Made by a program: the position numbers and the translations under genes | In this document: piece by piece, positions 10,457 to 22,462 of the stretch | Position numbering within the stretch: the first letter of the stretch is position 1 | How the letters are laid out: every line of letters begins with the position of its first letter | The notes under the pieces: generated by a model | Seen by the model: only the letters and a program-made list of their open reading frames with translations | Databases searched by the model: none | What the model was told of the DNA's origin: nothing | Origin: Zygnema cylindricum | Lineage: Eukaryota > Streptophyta > Zygnematophyceae > Zygnematales > Zygnemataceae | Length of the DNA stretch: 64,000 bases | Assembly: GCA_037447655.1 (NCBI GenBank) | Contig: JBBHKE010000771.1 | Span: forward strand, 738,243-802,242 | Reading direction: 5' to 3'

Positions 10457-13400
10457 TGTCGATCCGGACAGAATATTTATATTGCGATTTTCATTGGCAA
10501 GTGGTCCCGGCGGTATATTGACAACGGATGGTACGAAAAATGCATTCATATCGTACGGATGCATCTAATGACGAAGTGAGAATTAACTTTGTCTACAGTA
10601 CAGATTTCAAAAAGTTAATTTTAGTTTTACGGCAAACTTCCATCAACGAAAAAGTAGGGTTGTTTACTTGATGCCGTACTTTTTCTTACCGCTTCGTACT
10701 AATTTTTCTTACTGTTTCGTACTATATTTTATTTTAGATATAAAACATTGTTAAATGTAGAATTGTTGATCTATCGAAATTCTCCAAGCTTCTAAGTGTA
10801 AAGGTTTACCGTCCGATGTTTTTATTCTTCGCACCCGCGAGCCAATCACTCTATCGACCCAGTTTGTGACTACAGGACAATACAGTACCAGTCTTGTACT
10901 TTCCTGTACCTTCAATGAGGACATTGCAGTACTGTACCACAAATTAAATGTGAACAATTTACACCCGGAAATCTAAGATTCGACGATGGACGAGCCATAA
11001 CAAGACACATGGTATAGGGCTATAGGCCATGCATTTAGGACAAAGGTGGAGAGAAATCCACCAAAAGCCACGATAAAGTCCTTGTCGTAGATATCCTCTC
11101 ACGCTCTCTTTGCCATCCGTCGGTTGAAAGTTCCCCAATTATATAGTAGGCACACAAAACTTTACATTTCAGTACGCCTTGTACAAATGACAAATCTTTA
11201 ATTTAGTCCGCTTCGTACAAATCTTACATTTGATAGCTCATTTCCACAAAAGAAAAAAAAAATACTTCCGCAACAGACGTGCGTACAAATAATATACAGC
11301 TTTCGGAGCAACGACTTTGTTGTTCTCAGAAGTTCCCGGAAAACTGTACAATAAAACTTCCTCAAAATATTTGAGGATATTGAAGTCGAGTTAAGGTTGT
11401 GTCTTTATTTGAAACAGGCCAACTGTAAACCCAAAAGATGACGAACTAAAAACAACATCCGAACGGCTATTTCACTGTTTTCGCGAGAAAAAACTATCCA
11501 ACTTGGCGGCGGAAGGGAAGACGGGGACGTATTAGTAAGTTTGAAAAATTGCAAGTTTGTTTTCGCGCCTATGTTTGATGATGTCGAAGCGTGTGACATG
11601 TCACATGACACTTTCAATCGGAGTTACGTGCCAAAATTTTGGTGTGAACAAGACCCGTTTTCCGATGAGTTATGGACAAATCATCGGAATATGAAAAAAG
11701 TTACAAATGCTCCGGTGGGAATAAGATATCAAATTATACGCTTGAAGAAACGATTTTTTCCATGTGTTCTAAAGCTTTCGCCGCACCAACTAAAGCAAGC
11801 CATGTAGGCGAGAGATGTGGCACGATTTCATGAAACTTTTTTCAACATTAAAACGGCATACCTTCGATTATTGGCAGCGCCAGGTGGAATAGAGGCCAAA
11901 CCATTAAAATGGCGTGCGGGCAATGAATGAAGGTGCAAACAAAAAAAGGGAAAAAAATAAGTTGAAAACGACGCAAAGCAAAGGAAAGAAATCTAAGTGG
12001 TCAAGATTCGGTTGACACGTCACCCAAGATGAATGTCACGTCAGTACGGGAAATCTCAAAACAAAATAATTAAGGCCAAGTTAATATCGCCCAATCTGAT
12101 GATATACTGGCGATGTGAGCTGATCCGCATATCAAAGGACCTTGCAGAAGTACCAACACCACCGGATCCTGTACTGGACTTTCGTTACAGTTAACTAATA
12201 AACTATACTACCCCCCCCCACACCCTGGGCGAATCTTCAACATATCTAATCTGTAATGCAGTTCAAAAGTACAAAATAAAATAAAATACTGTACTATATG
12301 TAGTTCTCCCATATTATACAGACATTTCTCTAGTAACCCTTTTTGTTCAAATCGCGCGATTTTTTCATTTTTTTCCAATTTCTATGTATTGTACGTGACT
12401 TTTGAAAAAATCGCAAAAAAACGTCTACTGTAAACTGAAATTGTCAATTACGGAAAACCTTAAGACAAATTTCGGTAACTGTACGATTTTTTACTGAAAT
12501 TGTACGGAAGTTTATGAAAAGATACGATGCACGTATCGGTACTTTTTGTTTTGTAAACTGAACAGAATGTTCACGGATATGTACGAAATTTTATCGTACA
12601 TCTACGGACAATTTCAAAAAGAAACGTTGCGGCGACACACTATTTGCGCGTCGTAAGTTCAAAATGTGTGCGGAAGTCTTCTTCAGTTTTTTGAAAAAAA
12701 ACCGCCATTAAAACTTCACCAATTGAAAGGGAATCTTGAAGGAAGACGCCATGGAGGCTGACATACAATATTATACTGACAAAAAGGAGGCGTTGTCCAA
12801 GATTTGAGCCTGGACATACAAATTGTTCGAATTCCATTTGCGATCGTCGTCCAAAACTAGAATAGTTGACGTAGATGTTTTGATATACACAATAGAATCT
12901 GTTAATGTTTTAGATAGCTGACTTTTTCTACCGCTCATTTAATGGAAAACGTACAAATTGCGGTAGATGTTCAATTCATTTTTTTTACATGTACGAAACA
13001 GTACAGAGAAAAAAATCATTAACCGTTTTTTCAATTTTTTTAAATTGACTTCTCCAGTTTTTACGTGTTGAACGTGCGTTTAATCATGTGTTAAATGCGT
13101 TTTGAACAACTATGCTACAGTAATAACATTGTAACAACTATGTAATACAAATATAGTACGTAGAACCACATAGACGTATAGAACCTATTCCATTTTGTTC
13201 ATAGCGATTAGTGCGAACGTTCATATCGTGACGAATTACACGTAACGAAAGCATTAAACCTTTTAAACAAATTGTAAAAAATCGTTAATGAATTTTCATC
13301 CGTACAATGCCGTACAATTTAAACTAAAATAAAATACATATATCGCAGTTTTTATGTTTCGGTTAAATATGCGCTAAAGTATTATAAATGTTTAAATAAA

Positions 13401-13470
13401 TATGGCACTTCATGTTAGTAACAGAGTTCCTTCATCAACTGATAGCACAGAATGTGAAAAAAAGGATTTT
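10457..13470. other. About 3 kb without a supportable gene
   Basis: AT-rich, with many GTACAAA/TACGT words typical of the transposon debris in this window. One plus-strand open frame (11541-11807, 88 residues, rich in Lys/Asn/Phe) has no family motif that I recognise. A stretch at about 12340-12660 is similar in inverted orientation to 21785-22115 (CGATTTTTTCA, GTTTACAGTAGACGT words). About 13133-13200 is similar in direct orientation to 22116-22180 (TAGTACGTAGAACCACATAG). These are probably pieces of one dispersed repeat family. Confidence 0.4.
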
Positions 13471-13555
13471 GACATACGCGGATTCGAACGTCCGCAAGGG
13501 CCAATTTTTATCAAATTCCGTGTATTTAAGCCAATCTGACACTCAGCCATTGCCC
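13471..13555 (-). other. tRNA-like sequence, degenerate (class II style)
   Basis: On the minus strand TGGCTGAGTGTCAGATTGGC resembles the A-box/D-arm of Leu or Ser tRNAs, and CGTTCGAATCC resembles a B-box. GCGGA/TCCGC could form a T-arm-like stem. The acceptor halves (GGGCAAT and GTATGTC) do not pair and the anticodon arm is poor, so this is a relic or a chance match, not a working tRNA gene. It ends 33 bases from the Copia target duplication at 13588. Confidence 0.2.
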
Positions 13556-13592
13556 ATTTTTATCAAATTTCGTGTGTCTCAGCCTATGTGAC

Positions 13593-14595
13593 TGCAATTT
13601 TGTGTCCTCCATTAGACTACAGAATTCAGGAAGCCTCTAGATAGTTATTAACTAACCCACTTCCAATGGCAACTAGTGCTACCCAAGCAGACAAGCAAAA
13701 AATCTAACTACACCCTTGTGCAGCTGGGACTCCCCTGGGTCCGTAGGAATAGAATCTCCGAAAACGCCCAACCAAGCGATAAGTTATGAGCCGGCAAAAA
13801 TGCCAATTTTATACAAAGCTCTCTTAGTGAGAGGTGACTGTCTACCAAATTTCCTAAGTCCTAAACCCCTCTCACAGCCCCTATCTACTAAAGTACAAAC
13901 CAATCTTATGACTGTAAAGTACAGAAAGGTAGTACGGCCGATGTTATTTCTGTATGGCCTGTGTACGACAAGGCCACTGCGTGGACGCGTGTCACTTTTC
14001 AACTCGTCCGTACACTCATTAAAATTCCCGCGACCGAATGTCATCCTTCCACGCGGCGCCAAGTCATGCCACGTCTATAAAAGCCAAAGTGACCATTCCG
14101 CGATCTCGACGATCATATGTGCCGTCGGATTAAATCTGACATTAAATGTCGACCGTCGAATCAAATGTCTGATCTATTTGTTTCGTGCAAAATGACGTCC
14201 GCACTAAACTTAACAAGTTTTATGTTCCTTCGTTCAAATTCCAGATAATGATTTCAGTATCGTACAATAGTTTAAATACATATCGAACCCTATATCTCCT
14301 AACGGACTTCTACGACACACTGGTTAGAGCTAACGGCTACGCCGTGCTCTGCCGGTCGAAGGTTCGAGTCTTGCCGGACTCAACCTTTTGTTGAGAGTGA
14401 CTTAAGTCGTTCTTTAGTCTTGCTTGCTGAGCTAGGACAGCCATGGCTCAACCATCCTCTATATCCCTCAGTGACTGCAACAAGTATGGTGAGTAGGGAG
14501 AGGAGGTGGAGCCAGGCTGTCCGCCTTTTTCTTTTCTTTTTTGTACTGAACTATTTAGACCTAGAAAATACCACATAAATCTAATAATTTCAACA
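13593..14595 (-). repeat. Copia 3' LTR
   Basis: About 1003 bp, the partner of 18784-19788. It keeps the plus-strand TATAAAAG (14076-14083) and the tRNA-like stretch, here with GGTTCGAGTCT (14361-14371). A purine tract (AAGGAGAGTG on the minus strand, 14596-14606) adjoins its inner edge and would prime plus-strand synthesis. Confidence 0.9.
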
Positions 14596-14609
14596 CTCTC
14601 CTTATTTTC

Positions 14610-17600
14610 TAGTCTAACTTTAACTTCAGTTTTAACCCACACTTTTCTCTGCAATATTTTAACATGTGAGAAGGCACCGGTTTTGTCATCATATCAGCCA
14701 CCATTTCCTAATCAGATCTATATACAAGATTCACAATGTTATTCTCAACTTTTTCTCTTACAAAAATCAATCTTATGTCCATATGTTAAGCCTTAAAATG
14801 ATGTTTTAGACTAGCTGCAATTGCAATGGCAGCTTGATTATCACAAAACATTTCATGCATTCCCTCCTTCATATACCCAAGTTATTGCAAAAAAGACTTG
14901 ATCCGCATCAACTCTTTCACAGCACAACAAGAGGCCATTTACTCAGCCTCAATAGTAGACTAAGAAACCACCTTTTGTTGCTTACTGCTCCAACAGCAAG
15001 CACCTTGACGAACATACAACACATACCCAGAAGTGCATCTTCAGATAGGTGCTTCCCCAAAACTGGCATCACTCTAAGTAGTGATATTAGTGTGCTCCCC
15101 TCCGAAATGCAACCATAACTCTCTGGTTCGCACCAGTTATCTCTTGAATCTCTTGGCTGCCTCCTAGTCTCTCTTCCTAGGATCATTAAGACTCTTACTA
15201 AGTACTCCAACTGCTGCCGCTATGTCCGGCCTGGCACAGTTCATAAAATAGATTAAACTTCCTACGACTTGTCTTTAAGGAATAGATTTCATAAACTCTC
15301 TCTCCTCTGCACTCATCTGATTATCTAAGATCATCACTCTTCCTTCTACACTCCCATCACTTACTTTTTCCAAGTCCATGGGAGTGGTACAACTATTAGC
15401 ATTTTCCATCTAGAATTTCTCATGCATATTACCTATTGCTTCTTTCTGAGTAAGTCTGATAATCTTCTTCGCCCTATCTCTCTCTATTTGAATCCCCAAA
15501 ATATATCCTGCCTCCCCTAAATCCTTCGTATCAAATCTGCTTCAAAGATCTTTCTTTAACTTATTGATTTTTTCCAAATATTTACTCAACATAAGCATAT
15601 CATCCACATAAATTGCAATAAAAATGACACCATTCTCATCTTAAAACATATAGATAGAATGGTCAAAGCTGATCTTGACATATCCTTGACCGGTGAGAAA
15701 CTTATCTAGTTTCTTATTCCACTATCGGGTAGCCTGCTTTAGTCTATACAAGGATTTTATGAGCCTGCAGACTTTGCTCTCTTCTCCTTCCTCCACGAAC
15801 CCCTCGGGTTGCCTCATGAAAATTTCTTCTTCTAACTCACCATTAAGAAAAGCGGTCTTTATGTCAATCTGGTGTATTTCCATGTCTTGTGCTGCTACCA
15901 GACTGAGGAGAATCCTTACTGATGGGAACCGATCAACTGGAGCAAAGGTCTCCTCATAATCAATCTCCTCCTTTTGGGTGAACCCTTTCGCTACCAATCG
16001 AGCCTTATATCTCACAATGGTATTATTTGGGTTCAGTTTTAGTTTAAATACCCATTTACACCCAATAGGTTTTCTGTCTGGGGTACAATCCGCTAGTTCC
16101 TAAGTATTTGCTTCCATGATGGAGGCCATCTCATCATTTATGGCTATAATCCATCTTTCTTTCTCTGGACTATTCACTACCTGCGAGTAAGACTGAGGCT
16201 CATCTGGGTGAGATAGCTTAGTTACCTTATGAGCGGCATGTTTTTCCTGTATCCTTTTGCTGCTCCTTCTCCCTCCCTCAAACTGCGAAGCTGGAATGGA
16301 TGGAAGTCTTCGATTTCTCCTCATTGTCTCATCGGCTCCCCTGTCCATGGAAGCCGGTTCTAGTCCCACTTCTTATATCTCCTCGAAGTCCATAGGAGTA
16401 TGTGAGGTTTCCGGTGAGTCTCTTGTATCTCGAGTCTCCCCTGAGTCTGTAATCACGGTTTCACTCATGTCCCTTTCAGGAACAACCGAGTTCTCCTCAT
16501 TTTCGGACTCAAATCTGATTCTTATTTTCTTTATATATTTAAAGGGGTTAAATAACTTCCTTTCATCCATGACAACTAGGTGTTTGACCAGAATGATATC
16601 TTTCTTTGCTAAGTAATAAACTTTATACCCCTTAACATCCTCATCATATCCCAAAAAGTATCCAGGTTTTCCTTTAGCATCTAGTTTCCAGTTTTTCCTA
16701 TTCGTGTCAAGACTGTAAACTTGGCTACCGAACACTTTAAGGTGTGAGATATCTGGTTTCCTTCCAACCCATCTCTCATAAGGCGTCACTCCTTTTACAA
16801 TTGAGGTAAGTACTCTATTCTTAATGTAGTTGACATAGTTGATAGCCTCTGCCAAAAATCTCTTTCCTATTTTCTTCTTGGCCAACATACTGCATGCACT
16901 ATCTCCTAGTGTTTGATTCAACCTCTCAACTACCCCATTTTGTTCCGGGTTATATCGTACAGTTTTCTGGCGCTGCACTCACTCATCTCTTAGATATTCC
17001 TCAAACTGGTTAGAGGTATATTCCCCCCCATTATCACTCTTTATTCTCTTAATGGGGGTTTCATGCAACTTCATGTGTGGACCAAATCTAGTACTTACTC
17101 ACCTCTATATGTGGCGGCTTTGGGAAAGGGAAATCTGTAAGCCTTACCTTGAGCACAGCCACTACAATCATCCATCATTTCATTATCCCCAAAATTAATG
17201 ACTTACACTACCCCAAGCTTTTTTATTTCCCTCAACCTATCAAAATGCACATGCCCTAACCGCTTATGCCAAATCATCAACTAAGGAACACCAACATAGT
17301 AAGCATTCTTCTTTTCATTACTTAGGTTAAGCCTCAACATTCCTTGGCTACCCTTATCTGCTGTAAAGTAAACTTCATTTTCATACTTAGCTGTAAAAAC
17401 TCCTTTTCTAGTAAAGATATCAAACTCCTTCTCTCTAACACAGACGTAGAGACAAGATTTTTACTCTGCTGAGGAATGTAAAGTACATCTGAGAATGTAA
17501 ATATAGAAGTCTTACCCTCCACAAAAACTTTCAGATCTACTAACCCCACTAGATCTGTAGTAACCACTCTCCTATCCCCATACTCTTTCTTTACAGTATG

Positions 17601-18779
17601 GATCTTTCTTACTCAGTGAAGAGTTCCTTATCACGGCACATATGCATGGATGCACCTGAGTCAATGATCCACCCTTCGTGTGGCGCTTCGCAAATTGCTC
17701 CAAGTGCACACTTTGTCTCCGAGGGATCTCCTTCTCCTCCAGACTCTCGTCAAGTAAAAGCTCCCCATCCTCCTTTGAGGACTCGTCCTCGGTTTCTCAT
17801 GTCACTTTGTGACCACAAGTGCCTTTTTCTTCCCTTTGCAAGATATCCCTGCACGATTCTCTAGGAGCCTCAGCTAAGACAACTTGACACAATCTGCTCT
17901 GAAGTGTCCCGGTTTTTTGCAAAAATGACAAAGACCCTTTGGGGGCCTCGGTCCTCCAGAAGTGATCTCTTTCCCCTTTGTACGGTTTCTTCGGGTCCTT
18001 CCCCCATCTGTCCCCTGTTGCTTCTAGAGCTTGAATGCTTTTTCCTCCTCTCCTAATCTTCATTGTGTTTTCGTGCACAAGTATCATCTGGACCACTATG
18101 TTCCATTTTCATGAACTATCAGGCATTTCCTGTACTCGGTACACTATGTTCTCAAACTCATCTGGTAGCTTCATGATAAGAGTGTTGACATTTATTTTCA
18201 TTGTACCTGTCCACCCGGCACTTTCCATCTCCATATACAAACAAGAAAGATCATTACAGTAATCTAACATCTTTCCTCCTTTGTAAGTGTAACTCACTAG
18301 CTTTTGCTCAGCCAACTGGAGTTCGTGAGTAGTTCCAGCTCTATAGATCTCCACCAAACTCACCCATAACTCCTCGACCTTGTAAATATGAAGATGAGGG
18401 GTGGCCAAAGCTTGAGTGAGGTGCCTCAGAATGAAGTTCTTTGCAGCCATGTTTACATCCTCCCACATTTGAGTATCGTTCTCCGCGGTCTTCATAGTCG
18501 CCGCTACCGGTACTGTGGCAATAGGAGTGAGGGGTGTCTCTTCCTTTTCCCCTTTTCGGACACATTGTTGTCCCCACCATTTGCCTCCTCCGCTCAGGCA
18601 GCCGTTGCTGCAGGAAACCTTACTCCTCCAAATCCTGGTGGAGTTACCGAAGGTGGACGTTTCACTTGTCCACTGACGATACCCCAGTATCGTTTTTCCC
18701 ACAAAACTCCCATCATCATGGATTCCCAATAGATGAACCCAGATAAATTGAAGGTGGGCACCCTAGAGGGTGGGCCCAT
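14610..18779 (-). pseudogene. Copia gag-pol polyprotein with stops and frameshifts
   Basis: In reading order: a gag start with PTFNLSGFIYWESMMM (the usual LxGxNYxxWxxxM region) from about 18779; a gag helical region, WVSLVEIYRAG to KLPDEFENIVY (about 18400-18120); zinc knuckle CHFCKKPGHFRADC at 17930-17889; protease DSGAS at 17662-17648; pre-integrase WHKRLGH and CSGCAQGK (about 17260-17150); integrase SDNGGEY (Asp at 17035-17033) and YNPEQNGVVERLNQ; then RPIGCKWV-type RT start, VRYKARLVAKGF, IDIKTAFLNGELEEE, and catalytic YVDDM (15610-15599). RNase H/C-terminal words follow: SLIYFMNCARPD, CDNQAAIAIA, VADMMTKPV. At least a dozen stops and some frame changes, including within gag, rule out a working protein, although every domain can still be found. 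Confidence 0.88.
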
Positions 18780-18783
18780 AACC
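18769..18783 (-). promoter_or_regulatory. Copia primer-binding site complementary to the anticodon half of initiator tRNA-Met
   Basis: Adjoining the 5' LTR, the minus strand reads GGTTATGGGCCCACC. Its complement, GGTGGGCCCATAACC, matches the anticodon stem-loop of plant initiator tRNA-Met (anticodon CAU), not the tRNA 3' end. Drosophila copia is known to prime from a 5' half of this tRNA; the same mechanism is inferred here. The first minus-strand ATG in the gag frame (18779-18777) lies inside this site. Confidence 0.75.
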
Positions 18784-19788
18784 TGCAATTATGTGTCCTC
18801 CATTAGACTAGAAAATTCATGAAGCCTCTAGATAGTTATTAACTAACCCACTTCCAATGGAAACCACTGCTACCCAAGCAAACAAGCCAACAATCTAACT
18901 ACACCAGTGTGCAGCTTGGACTCCCCTGAGTCCGTAGGAAAAATAATCTCCGAAAACTCCCAACCAGACGTTAAGTTATGAGCCGACAAAAATGCCAATT
19001 TTATATTAATCTATCTTAGTGAGAGGTGACTGCCTACCAAATTTCCTAAGTCCTAAACCCCTCTCACAGCCCCTATCTACCGAAGTACGAACCAATCATA
19101 TGACTTTAATGTATAGAAAGGTACTATGGCCGATGTTATTTCTGTACGGCCTGTGTACGACAAGGCCACTGCGTGGACGCGTGTCACTTTTCAACTCGTC
19201 CGTACATTCATTAAAATTCCCACGACCGAATGTCATCCTTCCACGCGGCGCCAAGTCATGCCACGTCTATAAAAGCGAAAGTGACCATTCCGCTATCTCG
19301 GCGATGATATGTGCTGTCGGATTAAATTCGACATTAAATGTCGACCGTCGAAACAAATGTCTGATCCATTTGTTTCGTGCGAAATGACGTCCGCACTAAA
19401 CTTAACAAGTTTTATGTTCCTTCGTTCAAATTCCAGTCAATTGATTTCAGTATCGTACAATAGTTTAAATACATATCGAACCCTATATCTCCTAACGGAC
19501 TTCTACGACACACTGGTTAGAGCTAAGGGTTACGCCGTGCTTTGCTGGTCGGAGGTTCGAGTCCTGCCGGACTCAACCTTTTGTTGAGAGTGACTTAAGT
19601 CGTTATTTAGTATTGCTTGCTAAGCTAGGACAGCCATGGCTCAACCACCCTCTGTATCCCTGAGTGACTACAACAAGTATGGTGGGTAGGGAGAGGAGGT
19701 GGAGGCAGGCTGTCCGCCTTTTTCTTTTCCTTTTTGTACTGAACTATTTAGACCTAGAAAATACCACATAAATCTAATAATTTCAACA
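18784..19788 (-). repeat. Copia 5' LTR
   Basis: About 1005 bp; the element-sense start is TGTTGAAATTATTAG. It matches 13593-14595 along its whole length. It contains TATAAAAG at 19268-19275 on the plus strand (antisense to the element), and a tRNA-like stretch at about 19498-19581 with TGGTTAGAGC and an exact B-box consensus GGTTCGAGTCC at 19554-19564, also on the plus strand. Confidence 0.9.
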
Positions 19789-19793
19789 GTGAC

Positions 19794-19873
19794 ACCCAAC
19801 CATGGCCGCCTTCTCTCTGCCTTTTCTCTCTACCTATCAGACAGCAAACGAATGCAAAAAATAAAGTATAAAC
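19794..19873. other. Short flank with a MAAFS-type reading frame
   Basis: Just outside the Copia target duplication the plus strand has ATGGCCGCCTTCTCTCTGCC (19803 on), a 20-codon frame. A similar ATGGCCGCCTTTTCCTC occurs at 22295. This may be a duplicated fragment of a 5' gene end; it is too short to call a gene. Confidence 0.25.
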
Positions 19874-20436
19874 CATAGTTCAAAAGTATGCGTTTTTATG
19901 GTAAGCCTTTGGTAGACGCACAAAACTTGGCACAAAACTTGCGTAGAGTAGGCATACTGTATGTGTGTGCATTGTGCACAATCTTGTACGAACGTACAAA
20001 TTTGACGTATCATGATAGTACAACGCACGCCGCTGTACGAAATTTGTTAGCGAACTGACACGACGTAGGATGACATTTTGCAGGAAAAAAAACTTGGAAA
20101 AAAAAACGCGGACGTAAGTCCTATCGTAAGTTCTGTTATGGGCTTTTCATGTGATCTTCTTAGCTCGCTACTTTGATCAGCGACCGTCTGATCGTCCAAA
20201 TCTGACGGTATAAATAAAAAATACCTCAAAACTCACGGAAAAATAAAAATTTGTCCGAATGTTTTTCATAATTTAGACATGACGTTTAATTCTCTATCGA
20301 TCGATGGGCAACTCAACCCTGTTACTATTATTTTTCATTTTGCGACCAATACAATATGGGTCTTAAGGCCATATTATATGTTTTGCGTACAATAGGCATA
20401 TTGTATGGGTTTACTTTCACCTATTTTTGAACTATG
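19874..20436. mobile_element. Family T1 inverted-repeat element, copy B
   Basis: Starts CATAGTTCAAAAGTATGCG and ends CACCTATTTTTGAACTATG. The 563-bp interior has the T1 core (GATCAGCGACCGTCTGATCG) and ACAATATGGGTCTTAAGGCC. The flanks (GTATAAC / GTACACC) match only partly, so the target duplication is eroded or the right flank was altered by the neighbouring element that starts at the next base. No coding capacity. Confidence 0.8.
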
Positions 20437-21746
20437 GTACACCGCGAATTGTAATTAGAGTAATGAAAAAAATAGAGTACAAAAACTAAAAAAAACAATT
20501 TGAGTAATTAACGCTAATTTTTGTGATAGAGCTTTTTCAACTATGAAGTTTACTCAAATTTATTTAAGTACTCTAATTTGGCACGCTAATATTCTCTACT
20601 GTAAATAAGGTATTCGTACAAAATTTGGCAAAACGTACAATTAATCGTCCTATGACGTTTGCACTACGTGGTTTGTTAATATGCAGTTACATGATATCGG
20701 CCTGTATTAAATCATTATTTGTACTTTTTTACTTAATAAAGTACAATTTTGCATTGTTTGACACCGTCCGTACTCCACACTATTTAAAACGAACCTATAG
20801 TAGAATTAAAAAAGCTAATTAAAATTTACCTTAAATAGAATAATGAAAAATTAGAATCGTTTACTCTATTTCATGTGATAGAGTCGAAATTTTGAGCGAC
20901 TGAATTAGAGTCATTTACTTTAATTACTAGTGTTGTGTACCGGTAAAAAATTTATCGCGATAACACTGATACCGATTGTTATCGGTTATCGAACGGTCTG
21001 AGGTCCTGATATATCGGTCCGAGACCAACAAATTACATATCGGCGATAACTTAAAAAAATACAGTATGCATAAAATAGTACTTTATAATATACTGTATTA
21101 TATTATTTATCTTATATAGCGTGTTATGACACGTGTAAGAATTTGTTTCGTACGCTGTTTAATTGTAATTTAATACGTGTAGCGCGACACATAATTGTTG
21201 ACAAATTTAAAACAATAGCTATAGTTATAAAACTATAGTTACCGAAACAAAAAATAATAATTACATTGTAAATTTGTAAAATCAAACTTTTTCAGAAACC
21301 AGACGAACAAACGAACAACGCAGACGAACAAATCTGTCAGACTGCCGCCATTAACTGCCATTTATAAATAAATAACAGTCAAAAGGACATTCTGGAAGGG
21401 GTACCCAAGTAAAACCCCCTTAAATTAGAAATATTGATGGAAATATCGCGATTTTTTACCGAAATCGGAGGGAAGGGGGTCCGCGGCGCGTCCGGGGAAT
21501 AACACATACAGCTGAGTGTACTCGCTGTACATTTATCTGTACGGTCCGTACACATATCGCCAATAGTTATCGATATCGGTGTTATCGCCGATAATAACCG
21601 ATAAATATCGGGTATTTATTGGCGGTAACACCGATAGCGATATGTCGTACCAATATATCGATTATCGGCTACCCGAAAAAAGGCCCATATCGGTTATCGG
21701 CATATCCTTACCGATACACAACACTTAATTACGATTGGCGGTGTAC
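20437..21746. mobile_element. ACACCGC-ended MITE split by a T4 element
   Basis: The left end, GTACACCGCGAATTGTAATTA, and the right end, TAATTACGATTGGCGGTGTAC, are imperfect reverse complements. With the inserted 20929-21725 element and one duplication copy removed, about 500 bp of AT-rich sequence remains. It resembles the ACTACACCGCCC-ended element at 29171-29376. It is non-coding. Confidence 0.6.
20929..21725. mobile_element. Family T4 inverted-repeat element nested in another MITE
   Basis: The ends are AGTGTTGTGTACCGGTAA and TTACCGATACACAACACT. The flanks TAATTACT (20921-20928) and TAATTACG (21726-21733) agree at 7 of 8 bases, an hAT-like 8-bp target duplication. The 797-bp interior is full of ATATCG/TATCGG/CGATAA words and has no recognisable transposase. 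T4 fragments occur at 31192 and near 56640-56803. Confidence 0.75.
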
Positions 21747-22294
21747 AGACCATGCACAAATGACATTTTTCAAATTAAGCATTGCACGACATAAAAAAAC
21801 GCGCGTGAAAATAGTGTGACGTTTCAACGTCTCTTTTTGAAAATGGGCGTACATTTTCGATGAAGATACGTACAATTCCGTGATATTCCTGTTCAGTTCA
21901 CTGAACAGAAAGTACCAATAACTCCGACTTATCTTTTCCTCGTATTCCGTACGTTCCCGTAATAACCGTACATATTACGGGAAATATTGTACTTTCCCCG
22001 TAAATTTTCAGTTTCAGTTTACAGTAGACGTTTTTCTGCGATTTTCAAAATCGTCACGAACTATACGTTTCAATCGTAAAATTTGAAAAAATCGCACGAT
22101 TTGAACAACACTGCTAAGAATGTATCAACTATGTAATACGAGTATAGTACGTAGAACCACATAGAAGTATAGAACGTTTTCCAATTGTTTTCGCACATTT
22201 GAACGGTAAACAAAGCTGCCTACAAAGTCCACCCTAAAACACGGCGCCGAGGTTTTCGACCGAACATGGCGGAAGGAAGAAGACAGTGGCCGCC
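21747..22294. other. Repeat-derived stretch upstream of the kinase gene
   Basis: About 21785-22180 shares words, partly inverted, with 12340-13200. No gene is seen. From 22295 a short frame (ATG at 22295, stop TAA at 22370-22372) reads MAAFSSLASLSVFSSSS, which looks like the start of a plastid transit peptide. It could be an additional or alternative first exon of the kinase gene, but I could not join it in frame to the following exon. Confidence 0.3.
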
Positions 22295-22462
22295 ATGGCC
22301 GCCTTTTCCTCACTAGCTTCTCTCTCGGTTTTCTCCAGCAGTTCGGCCTCTACGTCAGCAGAATCTGGCTAACCGGCCAACGGACTCTAGGAGTGTCCGT
22401 AATTGCTTAAGATTCTGCACGGATTGCCGTCCTCCTTGTGCAGTTTGTTTGTCTGTAGTGAT

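Larger units (their letters stand above)
13593..19788 (-). mobile_element. Complete Ty1-copia retrotransposon (structure intact, coding broken)
   Basis: Two direct repeats of about 1 kb, each starting TG and ending CA, flank an internal region coding on the minus strand. The 5' LTR is therefore the right-hand copy. A 5-bp target duplication, GTGAC, is exact: 13588-13592 on the left and 19789-19793 on the right. A primer-binding site lies directly inside the 5' LTR and a polypurine tract directly inside the 3' LTR. Domain order on the minus strand is gag, CCHC, protease, integrase, RT, RNase H, which defines Copia rather than Gypsy. The LTRs differ at scattered positions by eye, so the insertion is not very recent. 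Confidence 0.93.

Noticed and set aside
11541-11807. Plus-strand 88-residue frame
   Set aside because: It has no recognisable motif, no neighbouring exon and lies in transposon-rich DNA; kept only as a remark under the 10457-13470 stretch.
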